From contig CABIYF010000001.1 of the NCBI GenBank assembly GCA_902362875.1, forward strand, positions 75,910 through 139,909: DNA of 64,000 nt, in the 5' to 3' direction. Of this stretch, positions 33,442-41,210 are shown piece after piece; the first letter of the stretch is position 1; the number at the start of each line of letters is the position of its first letter. The DNA is from Eubacteriaceae bacterium (lineage in GTDB: Bacteria; Bacillota; Clostridia; Lachnospirales; Lachnospiraceae). The notes under the pieces were generated by a model. The model was not told the origin of the DNA. It searched no databases and saw only the letters and a program-made list of their open reading frames with translations. Made by a program: the position numbers and the translations under genes.

Positions 33442-33756
33442 ATGGCAGATGACGAATACTTAAGAAGGCATGAGCATGAAGAGTTTGCCAAAGGCGTAGA
33501 CCGTGAGCAAGTTCGGCAGAATAAAAGAATTGCAGATCTAGAAGCAACCGTAAGACAAATCAACGATCTCACATTGTCCGTACAAAAGCTTGCGATCAAC
33601 ATGGAACATATGCTCGTTAATCAGACAGAGCAGAGCAAACGGCTTGAAGAGTTGGAAAACCGAGACGGAGAAAAATGGAGAAGCATTTCTATGTATGTCC
33701 TGACTGTAGTTGTTGGTGCAGTGCTCGGATTTGCTCTGCAGCAAGTTGGAATCTAA
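33442..33756 (+). CDS. haemolysin XhlA-like lysis protein
   Basis: The ATG at 33442 is chosen for its AAAGGA site; an upstream ATG in frame at 33421 is unsupported. 104 residues: a long charged helix (FAKGVDREQVRQNKRIADLE...) and one C-terminal membrane segment (MYVLTVVVGAVLGFALQQVG, about 81-100). This matches XhlA proteins, which act with the holin in lysis at the membrane. Next genes are holin and endolysin. Confidence 0.8.
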   Translation: MADDEYLRRHEHEEFAKGVDREQVRQNKRIADLEATVRQINDLTLSVQKLAINMEHMLVNQTEQSKRLEELENRDGEKWRSISMYVLTVVVGAVLGFALQQVGI

Positions 33757-33770
33757 GAAGGAGAGATAAA

Positions 33771-34145
33771 ATGAAAGAATTATTTGAACAGAATAAGTTG
33801 TTGTTTTTGGCAGTGATCACAATTTTGATTGCTGTTTTTTTAATTAAGAAACTGATTGAATATGTGCAGAAAAAAGGGTTGGAAGGAATCAGACTATATG
33901 TCTATGAGCTGTTCGTGGAATCAGAGGAACGATTCAAAGAATCTGGACAAGGGCAAGCTAAGTTTGATTACGTAATACAGCTGGCAAGATCGCTATTACC
34001 GAAGCCAGTACAGATCTTTGTGACCGATAGTATGTTAAAAGAAGCTGTGCAACTGTGGTTTGACGGTATTAAAGATCTACTCGATGATGGTAAATTAAAT
34101 GCTTCAATTTTAGAAGAAAGAGAAGAAGAGAGAAAAGGAGAGTGA
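33771..34145 (+). CDS. holin (LLH family)
   Basis: 124 residues from the ATG at 33771 (GGAGAG upstream). One membrane segment at about 9-26 (LLFLAVITILIAVFLIKKLI), then an amphipathic charged part ending in an acidic/basic tail (EEREEERKGE). Matches phage_holin_6/LLH-type holins of Firmicute prophages. It opens the membrane to release the endolysin encoded next. Confidence 0.82.
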   Translation: MKELFEQNKLLFLAVITILIAVFLIKKLIEYVQKKGLEGIRLYVYELFVESEERFKESGQGQAKFDYVIQLARSLLPKPVQIFVTDSMLKEAVQLWFDGIKDLLDDGKLNASILEEREEERKGE

Positions 34146-34150
34146 TCGGA

Positions 34151-34825
34151 ATGGCACACGTAACAAATAAATGCATCAAGCTTGTGAAAAAATTTGAAGG
34201 ACTTTATAAAAAAGCTTATCGAGATGAGGTCGGTGTCTGGACGATCGGCTATGGAATTACTAATGCAGATAAATCTATCACAGGAGCAACGATAAAAGCT
34301 GGACTCGTGATCTCTGAAAAGACAGCGGATAACTGGCTTGAAAGATCACTGAATAGCAAATATCTGCAAAAAGTCATGAAATATGATAAAAAGTATAATT
34401 GGAATCAGAACGAAATTGATGCCCTTGTATCTTTTGCATATAATATTGGCAGCATTGATGGGCTTACAGCTAATGGAACTAGATCTAGAGCCACGATTGC
34501 AGCTAAAATTTTAGAATACAACAAAGCTGGTGGGAAAGTCTACAGAGGATTGACAAGAAGAAGAAAAGCAGAAAGAAAACTATTCTTGACAGCGACAAAA
34601 GCTAAGAAGAAAGCTAAGAAGAAAGCTGTGAAAAAAGTCTACGCAAAAGTTAATACTAAGCATGATCCGTTGACAATCAGAAAGTCTGCATCTTCGACAG
34701 CAGCAGTGCTTGGAAGAGTACCGAAGAAATCTAAAGTTGAAGTATTGAAAAAAGGCAGCACGTGGACGAAAGTTAAGTACAAGAGTGTAACAGGGTATTC
34801 AGCCACAAGATACCTTAAATTTTAA
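34151..34825 (+). CDS. endolysin: GH24 lysozyme with C-terminal SH3 domain
   Basis: 224 residues from the ATG at 34151 (AAGGAG 10 bases upstream; a GTG at 34142 is possible). The GH24 catalytic triad is visible: Glu16 in KKFEGL, Asp25 in YRDEVG and Thr31 in VWTIGYG. Residues about 155-224 are joined by a Lys/Ala linker (KAKKKAKKKAVKK) to a bacterial SH3 domain (TIRKSASSTAAVLGRVPKKS, then GYSATRYLKF) that binds the wall. There is no signal peptide, so it depends on the holin. A terminator follows. Confidence 0.93.
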   Translation: MAHVTNKCIKLVKKFEGLYKKAYRDEVGVWTIGYGITNADKSITGATIKAGLVISEKTADNWLERSLNSKYLQKVMKYDKKYNWNQNEIDALVSFAYNIGSIDGLTANGTRSRATIAAKILEYNKAGGKVYRGLTRRRKAERKLFLTATKAKKKAKKKAVKKVYAKVNTKHDPLTIRKSASSTAAVLGRVPKKSKVEVLKKGSTWTKVKYKSVTGYSATRYLKF

Positions 34826-34829
34826 TATT

Positions 34830-34860
34830 GACCGGGGGAGAAATCCTCTGGTCTTTTTTT
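34830..34860 (+). terminator. terminator ending the late operon
   Basis: GACC-GGGGGA, GAAA loop and TCCTCT-GGTC pair and are followed by a T7 tract. It lies right after the endolysin stop. Confidence 0.9.
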
Positions 34861-34948
34861 ATTTCCAGAAATTACATAATTATTTTTATAGATAATCCAA
34901 CAATAATATGTTAGCATAAAAGAAAACATTAAACATTGGAGGTGCGGT

Positions 34949-35593
34949 ATGAGTGTAGTAATTATGGTTAAATCAGGAAAAGAATTATTTTTGTTCGGGG
35001 ATAAAAAAACAACACATATAAATAATTTTGATAAAGAAAATGAAAGTTATGAGGTAGAATCGGTTTCTTATGATGCTCAAAAGGTATATAAAATTAAGGA
35101 TGATATTATTGTTGGGATGGTAGGATCTAGTTTGGGATATAATAATTTATTTCAATATGTGATTCATGATCGGAAGGTAGATGCTGATGTTGCAAATGAA
35201 ATAAAAGACTACAAAGATTTTGTAGCTGATTGGTTAAATTATCAATTCGAGTGTTTAGAGGAATATTTAAAAGATGACACAAAACATTTAGAAATTGAAA
35301 AAATGTTTGGAGCAATAGTATGTGGAATCAAAGATGGTAAATTTTATACAACTTCTTATGGATATCCAGCAGATGAGAGTGCTAGAGCGACAGAGCTTGT
35401 AATTGATAAAGATGGAACAATAGTTTTATCACAAATGAAATACCGTTCTTTATATGCAGAATATTATCAAAAATTTTATACAGAAAATGGTGGTAATGTT
35501 TTTGATGCAATAGAGAATACATTAAAAACTATGTCAAAAATTGATGATAGTATAAGTGAACAATTTGATGTTGTCAAAATATCTTTAGAATGA
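34949..35593 (+). CDS. cargo gene: proteasome-like Ntn-hydrolase homologue
   Basis: 214 residues with TGGAGG upstream, between two terminators, hence transcribed on its own. It begins MSVVIMVKSGKELFLFGDKK. That pattern (beta strand from residue 2, Gly-Asp-Lys-Lys near 17-20, then KVYKIKDDIIVGMVGSSLGY near 46-65) follows proteasome/HslV beta subunits: T/S-nucleophile strand, GDxR/K, KIFKI.D.I.VAVAGS. If so, Ser2 would be the nucleophile after Met removal, as in Bacillus ClpQ. Later parts (FGAIVCGIKDGKFYTTSYGY near 117-136) fit the second sheet. It is AT-rich and moron-like. No HslU/ClpY partner is present. Family assignment is from pattern only. Confidence 0.55.
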   Translation: MSVVIMVKSGKELFLFGDKKTTHINNFDKENESYEVESVSYDAQKVYKIKDDIIVGMVGSSLGYNNLFQYVIHDRKVDADVANEIKDYKDFVADWLNYQFECLEEYLKDDTKHLEIEKMFGAIVCGIKDGKFYTTSYGYPADESARATELVIDKDGTIVLSQMKYRSLYAEYYQKFYTENGGNVFDAIENTLKTMSKIDDSISEQFDVVKISLE

Positions 35594-35804
35594 GTTCAAT
35601 CAAACTTGAAAGTCCGAAATAAATGACGTAGGAATTAAACTATTTCTACATTATTACTATAAACACACCCAATAAACCGCATAACCCCGTGCTTTTAAGC
35701 TTATATTGAGGAAGCTGCTAAAGCAGGTAAATTCTAGGAAACCGCTTAAATGCGTGGTTTTTAGGAACGATAGAAGTGGTAAAAAGCAGTGAAAAGTGAC
35801 TCGT
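35594..35804. other. non-coding region between cargo gene and repeat array
   Basis: No convincing gene on either strand. It holds a CCGCTTAAATGCGTGG-type inverted pair (about 35741-35758), and a degenerate pair of TTNCTACA-like units at about 35641-35662 that resemble the phased repeats further right. Probably part of the attachment-site arm region. Confidence 0.4.
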
Positions 35805-35848
35805 TACTACAACATTGCTACAATATTACTACAACTCGTTGCTACAAG
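35805..35848 (+). repeat. four phased CTACAA repeats, candidate integrase/excisionase arm sites
   Basis: CTACAA occurs at 35807, 35818, 35829 and 35842, each within a TTRCTACAA unit, with steps of 11, 11 and 13 bases, about one DNA turn. This faces the 3' end of the integrase gene. Phased short repeats beside int are typical of arm-type binding sites. Confidence 0.55.
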
Positions 35849-35858
35849 TGAATAAATA

Positions 35859-35899
35859 AAAAGAGCCAGGAATGTATATCGCATCTTGGCTCTTTTTTT
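35859..35899. terminator. bidirectional terminator between cargo gene and integrase
   Basis: AAAGAGCCAGG and CTTGGCTCTTT pair with a 14-base loop; an A-run precedes and a T-run follows, so it can end transcripts from both the rightward cargo gene and the leftward integrase. Confidence 0.85.
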
Positions 35900-35906
35900 G
35901 TTTTAA

Positions 35907-36950
35907 TTATTTGATTTTTAAGATCTCTTCCATCAGCCATTCTCTTTTTCGTTTCGTATAAGTGTTCTCTGTAATGTCTTTTATTTTGTGTCCCATGATA
36001 CGTTTTACAGCATATTCGTTTACGTCGGCAGCTTTCGCCATTGTAGCAAACTGGATACGTCCGTCATGAGCACGATGATCAGGATTCAAATCTAGCTGTT
36101 TAATGATCTTATCAACTCTATGACGATATTTATCATATGTAAGTTTTAAACTAGATCGATGAGTTCTAGTATCAGTGCAGTTGATTAAATATTCACTTCC
36201 TAATTTTTGCGCTTCCTGGTAACGATATTTTACCAAGCTGCGAATTTTAGGATGAACTGGAACGACACGATCTTTTCCGGCATCAGTTTTCATACCACCA
36301 GTAATAAACCAGTTTTCTAAGTCAACGTCTTTCATTTTCAATAAACCCAACTCCTGCGGTCTCCAACCAGAGTAGCATTGGATCAGCAACACATCTACAT
36401 AATCTACATCGTACAAGTTATTCCATAATTTCTGCATTTCGTCATCCGTGAAGTCAATATGATCTTTCTTTTCTTCCTCGACATCCTTAATGATATCATC
36501 GGATAATTTGAAAGTTCTTGCATAGTTTTTATCAACAACATCATTTTCATTTGCATAATCAAGCATTAAATTGAACAAGGACTTAATCTTAGTCTTTGTA
36601 GTAGGAGAAGGATGTTTTTCTTTTCCATCGACTTCATATGTACCTTCTTCCATGCAGCCCTTAATATGTCGCGGACGTAAATCTTTAGCACGCATTTTGT
36701 AAATGGAAGAGCAGTAGTTCCAAGCTGATTTGATTGTTCTTTCGCTAGATGGATTGGATAAAGTCTTAAAGTATTCCTCAGTCCATTTTTCATATAGCTC
36801 TTCAACAGTCAGATCGTCATCTAAATCGTAAGGATTTTTATTGTATTCGACTAATGCAGCATAAGCCTCATTGTAAGTCTTGAAGAATGCAACAGGTTTG
36901 AGCAGTTTACGAATTGGTCTGCCGTAAAAGTCTTTTCCAACAGTAACCAT
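35907..36950 (-). CDS. int: tyrosine recombinase (integrase), 5' end lacking a start at the junction
   Basis: From the internal ATG at 36950 the product has 347 residues. Catalytic residues of tyrosine recombinases are visible: Arg in CYSGWRPQELGL, His/Arg in AHDGRIQFAT, His in IMGHKIKD and Tyr in TENTYTKRKR. The frame stays open upstream to a stop at 37149-37151 and encodes a zinc ribbon (CPECDLQVSD, then ACPHCGYPL) and the start of the arm-binding domain (NGFGQISEIKTGN), both normal parts of this integrase family. No ATG, GTG or TTG exists in that extension. So the real N-terminus was probably removed at the attachment junction near 37140, and the ATG at 36950 would give an arm-domain-deficient protein. 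Confidence 0.85.
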   Translation of the reverse strand: MVTVGKDFYGRPIRKLLKPVAFFKTYNEAYAALVEYNKNPYDLDDDLTVEELYEKWTEEYFKTLSNPSSERTIKSAWNYCSSIYKMRAKDLRPRHIKGCMEEGTYEVDGKEKHPSPTTKTKIKSLFNLMLDYANENDVVDKNYARTFKLSDDIIKDVEEEKKDHIDFTDDEMQKLWNNLYDVDYVDVLLIQCYSGWRPQELGLLKMKDVDLENWFITGGMKTDAGKDRVVPVHPKIRSLVKYRYQEAQKLGSEYLINCTDTRTHRSSLKLTYDKYRHRVDKIIKQLDLNPDHRAHDGRIQFATMAKAADVNEYAVKRIMGHKIKDITENTYTKRKREWLMEEILKIK

Positions 36951-37127
36951 TGCACGAAAAGGTTTATATAGATTACCAGTTTTGATTTCAGATATCTGAC
37001 CGAAACCATTGGGAAGCTTTTTTCGTCTACGTTGTTTGGTTCGTTGCTTTTTGGCAGCAGTTGTTTGTAAAGGATATCCGCAGTGAGGACAAGCAATTGC
37101 GTGATCGCTTACTTGTAGATCACATTC

Positions 37128-37175
37128 TGGACACTTGCTGGATATAATTCAGCGATCAGTGAAGCGAAAGATGAT
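37128..37175. other. probable right prophage junction (attR)
   Basis: To the left the sequence is in frame with integrase zinc-ribbon codons; to the right it becomes the remnant of a different phage gene on the opposite strand. The switch happens within about 37,133-37,175. The matching left junction is outside the window, so the core repeat cannot be defined. Confidence 0.4.
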
Positions 37176-37828
37176 ACTTTGAAAATACTTTACAGAATCG
37201 GTTTAATGAAGAATCTGTAAGATTAAAGAAACAGGAAGCAGCATTGAAAGCTTTCTGTAAAGAAACAGGAAGAAGATATGAATCTGCCAGAGTTCAGATC
37301 CATGCAGTGAAGAACAAAGCAGGAGATATCGTTGGATTTAATCGAAGTGTTGCACAGAAAGCTGTATGGAGCAATAGAAAAACAAAGGTCAATGAATCCA
37401 AATTTACAGAACGATTAACTGACTTTAATTTAGGACAAAAGGATTTGATCAATCATTGGAGCATTCAGAGAAATTTGAATAAGTCCTACATTGGAAAAGA
37501 GACAATGAAATATATTGTTGATCATCCAGAAATCAATATAGAATTAGCATATCATGTTGACAATCCAGATAAATTATACGGAAAACAATGGAAAGATAAT
37601 ATTTGTATTTATGCATCAGACACAAAAACAATTGAAAAAACCGCTGAAACATTGATTCACGAAATAACACATCATCGATATGATATTGGTGGATCACAGT
37701 GGTCAGAATGCGTTTGCAGAGCTCAGGAGTTAAAACATAAGTATCGCCGTAATACATTGACTGCAGATGAATTAAGAAGTATAATTAAAGAAATAAAAGA
37801 ATTGTATACAGAATTACCGTGGAGGTGA
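37175..37828 (+). pseudogene. remnant: phage minor capsid protein 2 end fused to HExxH metallopeptidase domain
   Basis: The frame is open from 37175 to the stop at 37828 with only a TTG (37244) as internal start, so the 5' part is missing. Residues from NRFNEESVRLKKQEAALKAF and CKETGRRYESARVQI match the C-terminal region of phage minor capsid protein 2/MuF-like proteins. The last 130 residues form an extra domain with LIHEITHHRYDIGG (HExxH) and SECVCRAQELKH, a zincin pattern used by polymorphic toxins. It is a second capsid-toxin fusion, different from the ADP-ribosyltransferase one in the resident prophage, and the remains of an older phage at the same locus. Confidence 0.7.
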
Positions 37829-37834
37829 TTATAT

Positions 37835-37999
37835 ATGAGATTTTGGGATGAAGTTGATGAAGCAATTAAAAAAGTAAGACAAGGGCAAGAAGCAACATGT
37901 CCATTATGTAAAAAGGGAAAGTTAGTACCAGTTGGAAATCCAAAAACAACAAAATCATTTTATTGTGATGCATGTAAAGAAAAACTTAATTTAGATTAA
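37835..37999 (+). CDS. small zinc-ribbon protein after the metallopeptidase remnant
   Basis: 54 residues; the ATG at 37835 follows GGAGGTG at 37820-37827, an excellent ribosome site. It begins MRFWDEVDEAIKKVRQGQEA and continues with two Cys pairs (CPLCKKGKL and YCDACKEKL), a zinc ribbon. It is the next gene after the toxin-like domain, 6 bases away, so it could be its immunity protein or simply the next head gene of the old phage. A terminator follows. Confidence 0.6.
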   Translation: MRFWDEVDEAIKKVRQGQEATCPLCKKGKLVPVGNPKTTKSFYCDACKEKLNLD

Positions 38000-38002
38000 A
38001 CG

Positions 38003-38033
38003 CCATCTGATCAATGTCAGGTGGTATTTTTAT
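38003..38033 (+). terminator. terminator after the zinc-ribbon gene
   Basis: CCATCTGA and TCAGGTGG pair (one G-U) around TCAATG and are followed by TATTTTTAT. From here to 38302 I see no gene; it holds degraded-looking sequence and the promoter area of the next gene. Confidence 0.7.
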
Positions 38034-38302
38034 ACGAATTTTTAAGAAAGCATGGTGATCCAAGTTATCTCCCCGCAACAGGGTTAAGCTGCAGAGGACA
38101 CGCAGAGAAATTTGGGCGTTATTTTTATGCAAAGAAATAACATTGGTCAGCTTGTGGGCTTGGGTCATGATTATTTTCAATATTAAATAAAAATTGTGCT
38201 TGCATCAAAACAGCATTGCAGATAACATAAAGATAGTAATAATACTTGCATTAGAATAAGTAGAAATGAAGAATTAAGAATAAAAGCGAAAAGGAGTCTC
38301 CT

Positions 38303-38866
38303 ATGGATTATCAATCATACCTGTCCCACAATGTAGCTGTCAACCTAAAAAGAATCCGCACCTCCAAAGGCATGAGTCTTGATGTCCTCTCCGAACAAAC
38401 AGGAGTCAGCAAAAGTATGCTGGCTCAAATCGAGAAAGGAACAGCAAACCCATCCTTAGGAGTGTTAGGAAAGATCACAAGCGGATTAAGAATAGAATTC
38501 CAAGAATTAATTGAAGCTCCTCCAATGGAATCCTGCCTTGTAACACCAGATCAGATGACACCAACAAAAGAAATGATCGGTGAATACAAAGTATGGACAT
38601 GTTTTCCATACGAAGATAATCACCAATTAGAGATTTACCGCATTGATATCGAACCAGGGGGCAAATATATCAGTGGCAGCCATGGAGAGAAGACAAGAGA
38701 ATATCTTTCAGTTACAGATGGAGAACTTACGATTGAGTGTGGTGAAGATGTTCAGAAGATCACAAAAGGGGAAATCTATCGATTTGAAACAGATAAAAAA
38801 CATAATTATAAAAATGAAACACAACAAAAGACAAGTTTTATCTGTGTGTTTGTAGATTATCGGTAA
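38303..38866 (+). CDS. XRE-cupin transcriptional regulator (PuuR-like)
   Basis: 187 residues with AAGGAG upstream. Helix-turn-helix at about 14-60 (NLKRIRTSKGMSLDVLSEQT, GVSKSMLAQIEKGTANPSLG) and a cupin domain at about 105-185 (IEPGGKYISGSHGEKTREYL, TKGEIYRF, KHNYKNE). This two-domain layout is that of PuuR and relatives, which sense small amines or amino acids and repress their uptake and breakdown genes. The aminotransferase/permease operon starts 380 bases downstream on the same strand with its own promoter, so this is its likely regulator. Confidence 0.88.
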   Translation: MDYQSYLSHNVAVNLKRIRTSKGMSLDVLSEQTGVSKSMLAQIEKGTANPSLGVLGKITSGLRIEFQELIEAPPMESCLVTPDQMTPTKEMIGEYKVWTCFPYEDNHQLEIYRIDIEPGGKYISGSHGEKTREYLSVTDGELTIECGEDVQKITKGEIYRFETDKKHNYKNETQQKTSFICVFVDYR

Positions 38867-39047
38867 GTATCATACGGAAATAGTAAGATGATAAAATGAC
38901 ATGTTCAATATAATGGACAGATGTAATATATAATATTTTACAAAAAATTATAAAATAATAAAATACCAAGAAAAAATATACAATGAAATAATAAAATATA
39001 CCATAAAAGATAAAAATAAAGAAATTTCAAAAAATAACAAAGATATA

Positions 39048-39076
39048 TTGACAATTCAATCCTCTAGTGTTATTGT
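39048..39076 (+). promoter_or_regulatory. promoter of the aminotransferase/permease operon
   Basis: TTGACA (39048-39053), a 17-base spacer and TATTGT (39071-39076). The region upstream (38880-39045) is very AT-rich with A-tracts. The transcript would start around 39083 and run straight into the leader hairpin. Confidence 0.6.
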
Positions 39077-39105
39077 ATAGTTGTACAAAATAAAGGATAA
39101 AAATT

Positions 39106-39153
39106 AAGCAAGGGCGCTTACCAACAGGATAAGTTTCCCTTGCTTTTCTTTTT
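39106..39153 (+). terminator. leader terminator / attenuator before the aminotransferase gene
   Basis: AAGCAAGGG (39106-39114) pairs with CCCTTGCTT (39137-39145), with an inner CTTA/TAAG pair and the loop CCAACAGGA; a TTCTTTTT tract follows. It lies between the promoter and the gene about 90 bases downstream, so transcription must pass it. This suggests attenuation or a small leader RNA. Confidence 0.6.
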
Positions 39154-39242
39154 ACTATTTAAAGTTTATCAATGAAAGAGATAAACAAAAATCTGGCCCA
39201 GAGAAGTTAAATAACCAATAACATCATGAGGAGGAAACAGAT

Positions 39243-40457
39243 ATGAGATTAAAAGATACAGGATTAACAAGTCAGGATATTAAAGATAAAGTAAACAAAT
39301 ATATGATCGAGACATACGAACGTTTTGATTTCCTTGCAGAGAGAGCAAAAGATATGTATATGTACGATGAAAATGGTGAGGAATATCTTGATTTCTATGC
39401 AGGAATCGCAGTAAATAACGCAGGAAGCTGTAATGAAAAGGTTGTAGCAGCAGTCAAAGATCAGGTTGGCGACATCATGCATACATTCAACTATCCATAC
39501 ACAATTCCTCAGGCACTGCTTGCTGAAAAAGTATGTGAAACAATTGGAATGGATAAGATCTTTTATCAGAACTCTGGTACAGAGGCAAATGAAGCAATGA
39601 TCAAGATGGCTCGTAAATATGGAATCGAAAAATACGGACCAAATCATTATCATATCGTAACAGCGAAGATGGGATTCCACGGAAGAACATTCGGAGCAAT
39701 GTCAGCAACAGGACAGCCGGGAAATGGATGTCAGGTTGGATTTGGACCAATGACTTATGGATTCTCATACGCACCATATAATAACCTTCAGGCATTTAAA
39801 GATGCATGTACAGAAAATACGATCGCGATCATGATCGAGCCAGTACAGGGTGAAGGTGGTGTTCATCCAGCAACACAGGAATTCATGAAGGGATTAAGAG
39901 AATTTTGTGATGAAAATGATATGTTACTCTTGATCGATGAAGTTCAGACAGGATGGTGTCGAACAGGTGCAGTCATGTCTTATATGAACTATGGAATCAA
40001 ACCAGACATCGTATCCATGGCGAAAGGTTTAGGTGGAGGAATGCCAATCGGAGCAATCTGTGCGACAGAAGAAGTTGCGAAAGCATTTACACCAGGATCT
40101 CATGGAACAACATTTGGTGGACATCCAGTCAGCTGTGCAGCAGCATTAGCAGAAGTTAATGAACTGATCGACCGTGATTTAGCTGGAAATGCAAAGAAAG
40201 TTGGAGATTATTTCGCTGAGAAATTAAAAGAACTTCCTCATGTAAAAGAAGTTAGACATCAGGGATTATTAACAGGTATCGAATTTGATGATACATTAAA
40301 CGCAGTGGACATTAAACATGCATGCTTTGACAGAAAACTGTTAGTCACAGCCATCGGAAGCAGTGTGATCCGTACAATTCCACCATTGATCGTAACAGAA
40401 GAAGAATGCGACAAAGCAGTAGCGATCATGAAGGAGGCTGTGGAATCCTTAGCATAA
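39243..40457 (+). CDS. class III PLP aminotransferase, GABA/omega-amino acid type
   Basis: 404 residues with GAGGAGG upstream. Signature features: NSGTEANEAMIKMARK near 100-115 (PLP phosphate), GFHGRTFGAMSATGQ near 140-155, LIDEVQTGWCRTG near 230-243 (the aspartate of the PLP ring) and the Schiff-base lysine in MAKGLGGGMP (near 260). Family members move an omega amino group (ornithine derivatives, GABA, beta-alanine) to a keto acid and leave a semialdehyde. The downstream permease-alcohol dehydrogenase fusion would import the amine and reduce the semialdehyde, so GABA to 4-hydroxybutyrate is the best guess. No arginine genes are nearby, which speaks against ArgD. Confidence 0.85.
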   Translation: MRLKDTGLTSQDIKDKVNKYMIETYERFDFLAERAKDMYMYDENGEEYLDFYAGIAVNNAGSCNEKVVAAVKDQVGDIMHTFNYPYTIPQALLAEKVCETIGMDKIFYQNSGTEANEAMIKMARKYGIEKYGPNHYHIVTAKMGFHGRTFGAMSATGQPGNGCQVGFGPMTYGFSYAPYNNLQAFKDACTENTIAIMIEPVQGEGGVHPATQEFMKGLREFCDENDMLLLIDEVQTGWCRTGAVMSYMNYGIKPDIVSMAKGLGGGMPIGAICATEEVAKAFTPGSHGTTFGGHPVSCAAALAEVNELIDRDLAGNAKKVGDYFAEKLKELPHVKEVRHQGLLTGIEFDDTLNAVDIKHACFDRKLLVTAIGSSVIRTIPPLIVTEEECDKAVAIMKEAVESLA

Positions 40458-40502
40458 AATAAAATCTTTGAAAAAAGATAAAAATATCAGGGAGGAATGT
40501 AA

Positions 40503-41099
40503 ATGAAACATTTTATCGTAAATATCGGATGTGAATATGGAAGCGGTGGACCTGACATCGGAAGAATGATTTCCGAGTCATTAGGAATCCCATTTTACGA
40601 CAGAGATTTAGTAGATCAAGTCGTAGAAAAACTTGGAGTTGACAGGGATTTGGTAGAAAAAGCCGATTCCGGAGAAGAAAATGTCAAATACGAATTTGAC
40701 ACAACCTTTGGACCACGATATGCAAACCTTACAAACCGTGTTATTTATACACAGTTTGAGGTTATTCACAAACTGGCAGCAAAGTCATCTTGTGTGATCA
40801 TCGGACGATGCAGTAACTACATATTAAAAGACAGAGATGATTGTTTAAATATTTTTGTGTATGCACCAGATGAATTTAAAGTCAAACATATCATGGAACA
40901 AAAAGGAATCTCAGAAAAAGAAGCGAAAAAGCTTGTAAAATATAATGACGGAATGCTGAAATCAAGATATGAATATATGACAAGCTCTGATATGAGAGAC
41001 TGCCGTACCAGACATATGATGATCGATTCCAGTATTCTGGGACTTGAAAAAACAGCAAAATATATCATGCAGTTAATTGATCTGCGATTTGAAGACTAA
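40503..41099 (+). CDS. cytidylate kinase-like protein
   Basis: 198 residues with GGGAGG upstream. The N-terminus IGCEYGSGGPDIGRMISESL is the modified P-loop of the cytidylate-kinase-like family (GSGG in place of GxxxxGK). FYDRDLVDQVVEKLG and CVIIGRCSNYILKDRD are also typical. Many Firmicutes carry this protein beside permeases and two-component genes; the true substrate is not known and may not be CMP. Here it is the middle gene of an amine-metabolism operon, which is odd for nucleotide salvage. Confidence 0.85.
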   Translation: MKHFIVNIGCEYGSGGPDIGRMISESLGIPFYDRDLVDQVVEKLGVDRDLVEKADSGEENVKYEFDTTFGPRYANLTNRVIYTQFEVIHKLAAKSSCVIIGRCSNYILKDRDDCLNIFVYAPDEFKVKHIMEQKGISEKEAKKLVKYNDGMLKSRYEYMTSSDMRDCRTRHMMIDSSILGLEKTAKYIMQLIDLRFED

Positions 41100-41123
41100 A
41101 ATAAAATACATTTACATTCTAAC

Positions 41124-41163
41124 AAAGGCGTTAAGAGATAAGGATTTTTTAGCGCCTTTTTTC
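41124..41163 (+). terminator. terminator-like hairpin between kinase-like gene and permease fusion
   Basis: AAAGGCG and CGCCTTT pair across a 22-base loop and are followed by T6. Since both neighbours are on the same strand and function fits one operon, it may be a partial terminator or attenuator that lowers or conditions fusion-protein expression. Confidence 0.65.
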
Positions 41164-41210
41164 TTTCGAAACTTTAAACAGAATGTGAAGCAAGAAAGGA
41201 ATGATATATA

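Noticed and set aside
35805..35848. CRISPR array
   Set aside because: The repeats are only about 9 bases with 2-4 base gaps, so there are no spacers; no cas genes occur in the window. The Cas4-like fold at 2383-3531 is a phage DUF2800 protein.
37986..38180. 64-residue leftward frame
   Set aside because: There is no ribosome site, it crosses a terminator, and no recognisable protein pattern is present.
39264..39795. Leftward frames inside the aminotransferase gene
   Set aside because: They are antisense to a gene with all PLP motifs and lack start signals.
39243..40457. Assignment as acetylornithine aminotransferase (ArgD)
   Set aside because: Sequence alone cannot exclude it, but no arginine genes are nearby and the permease-dehydrogenase fusion fits an omega-amino acid route better.
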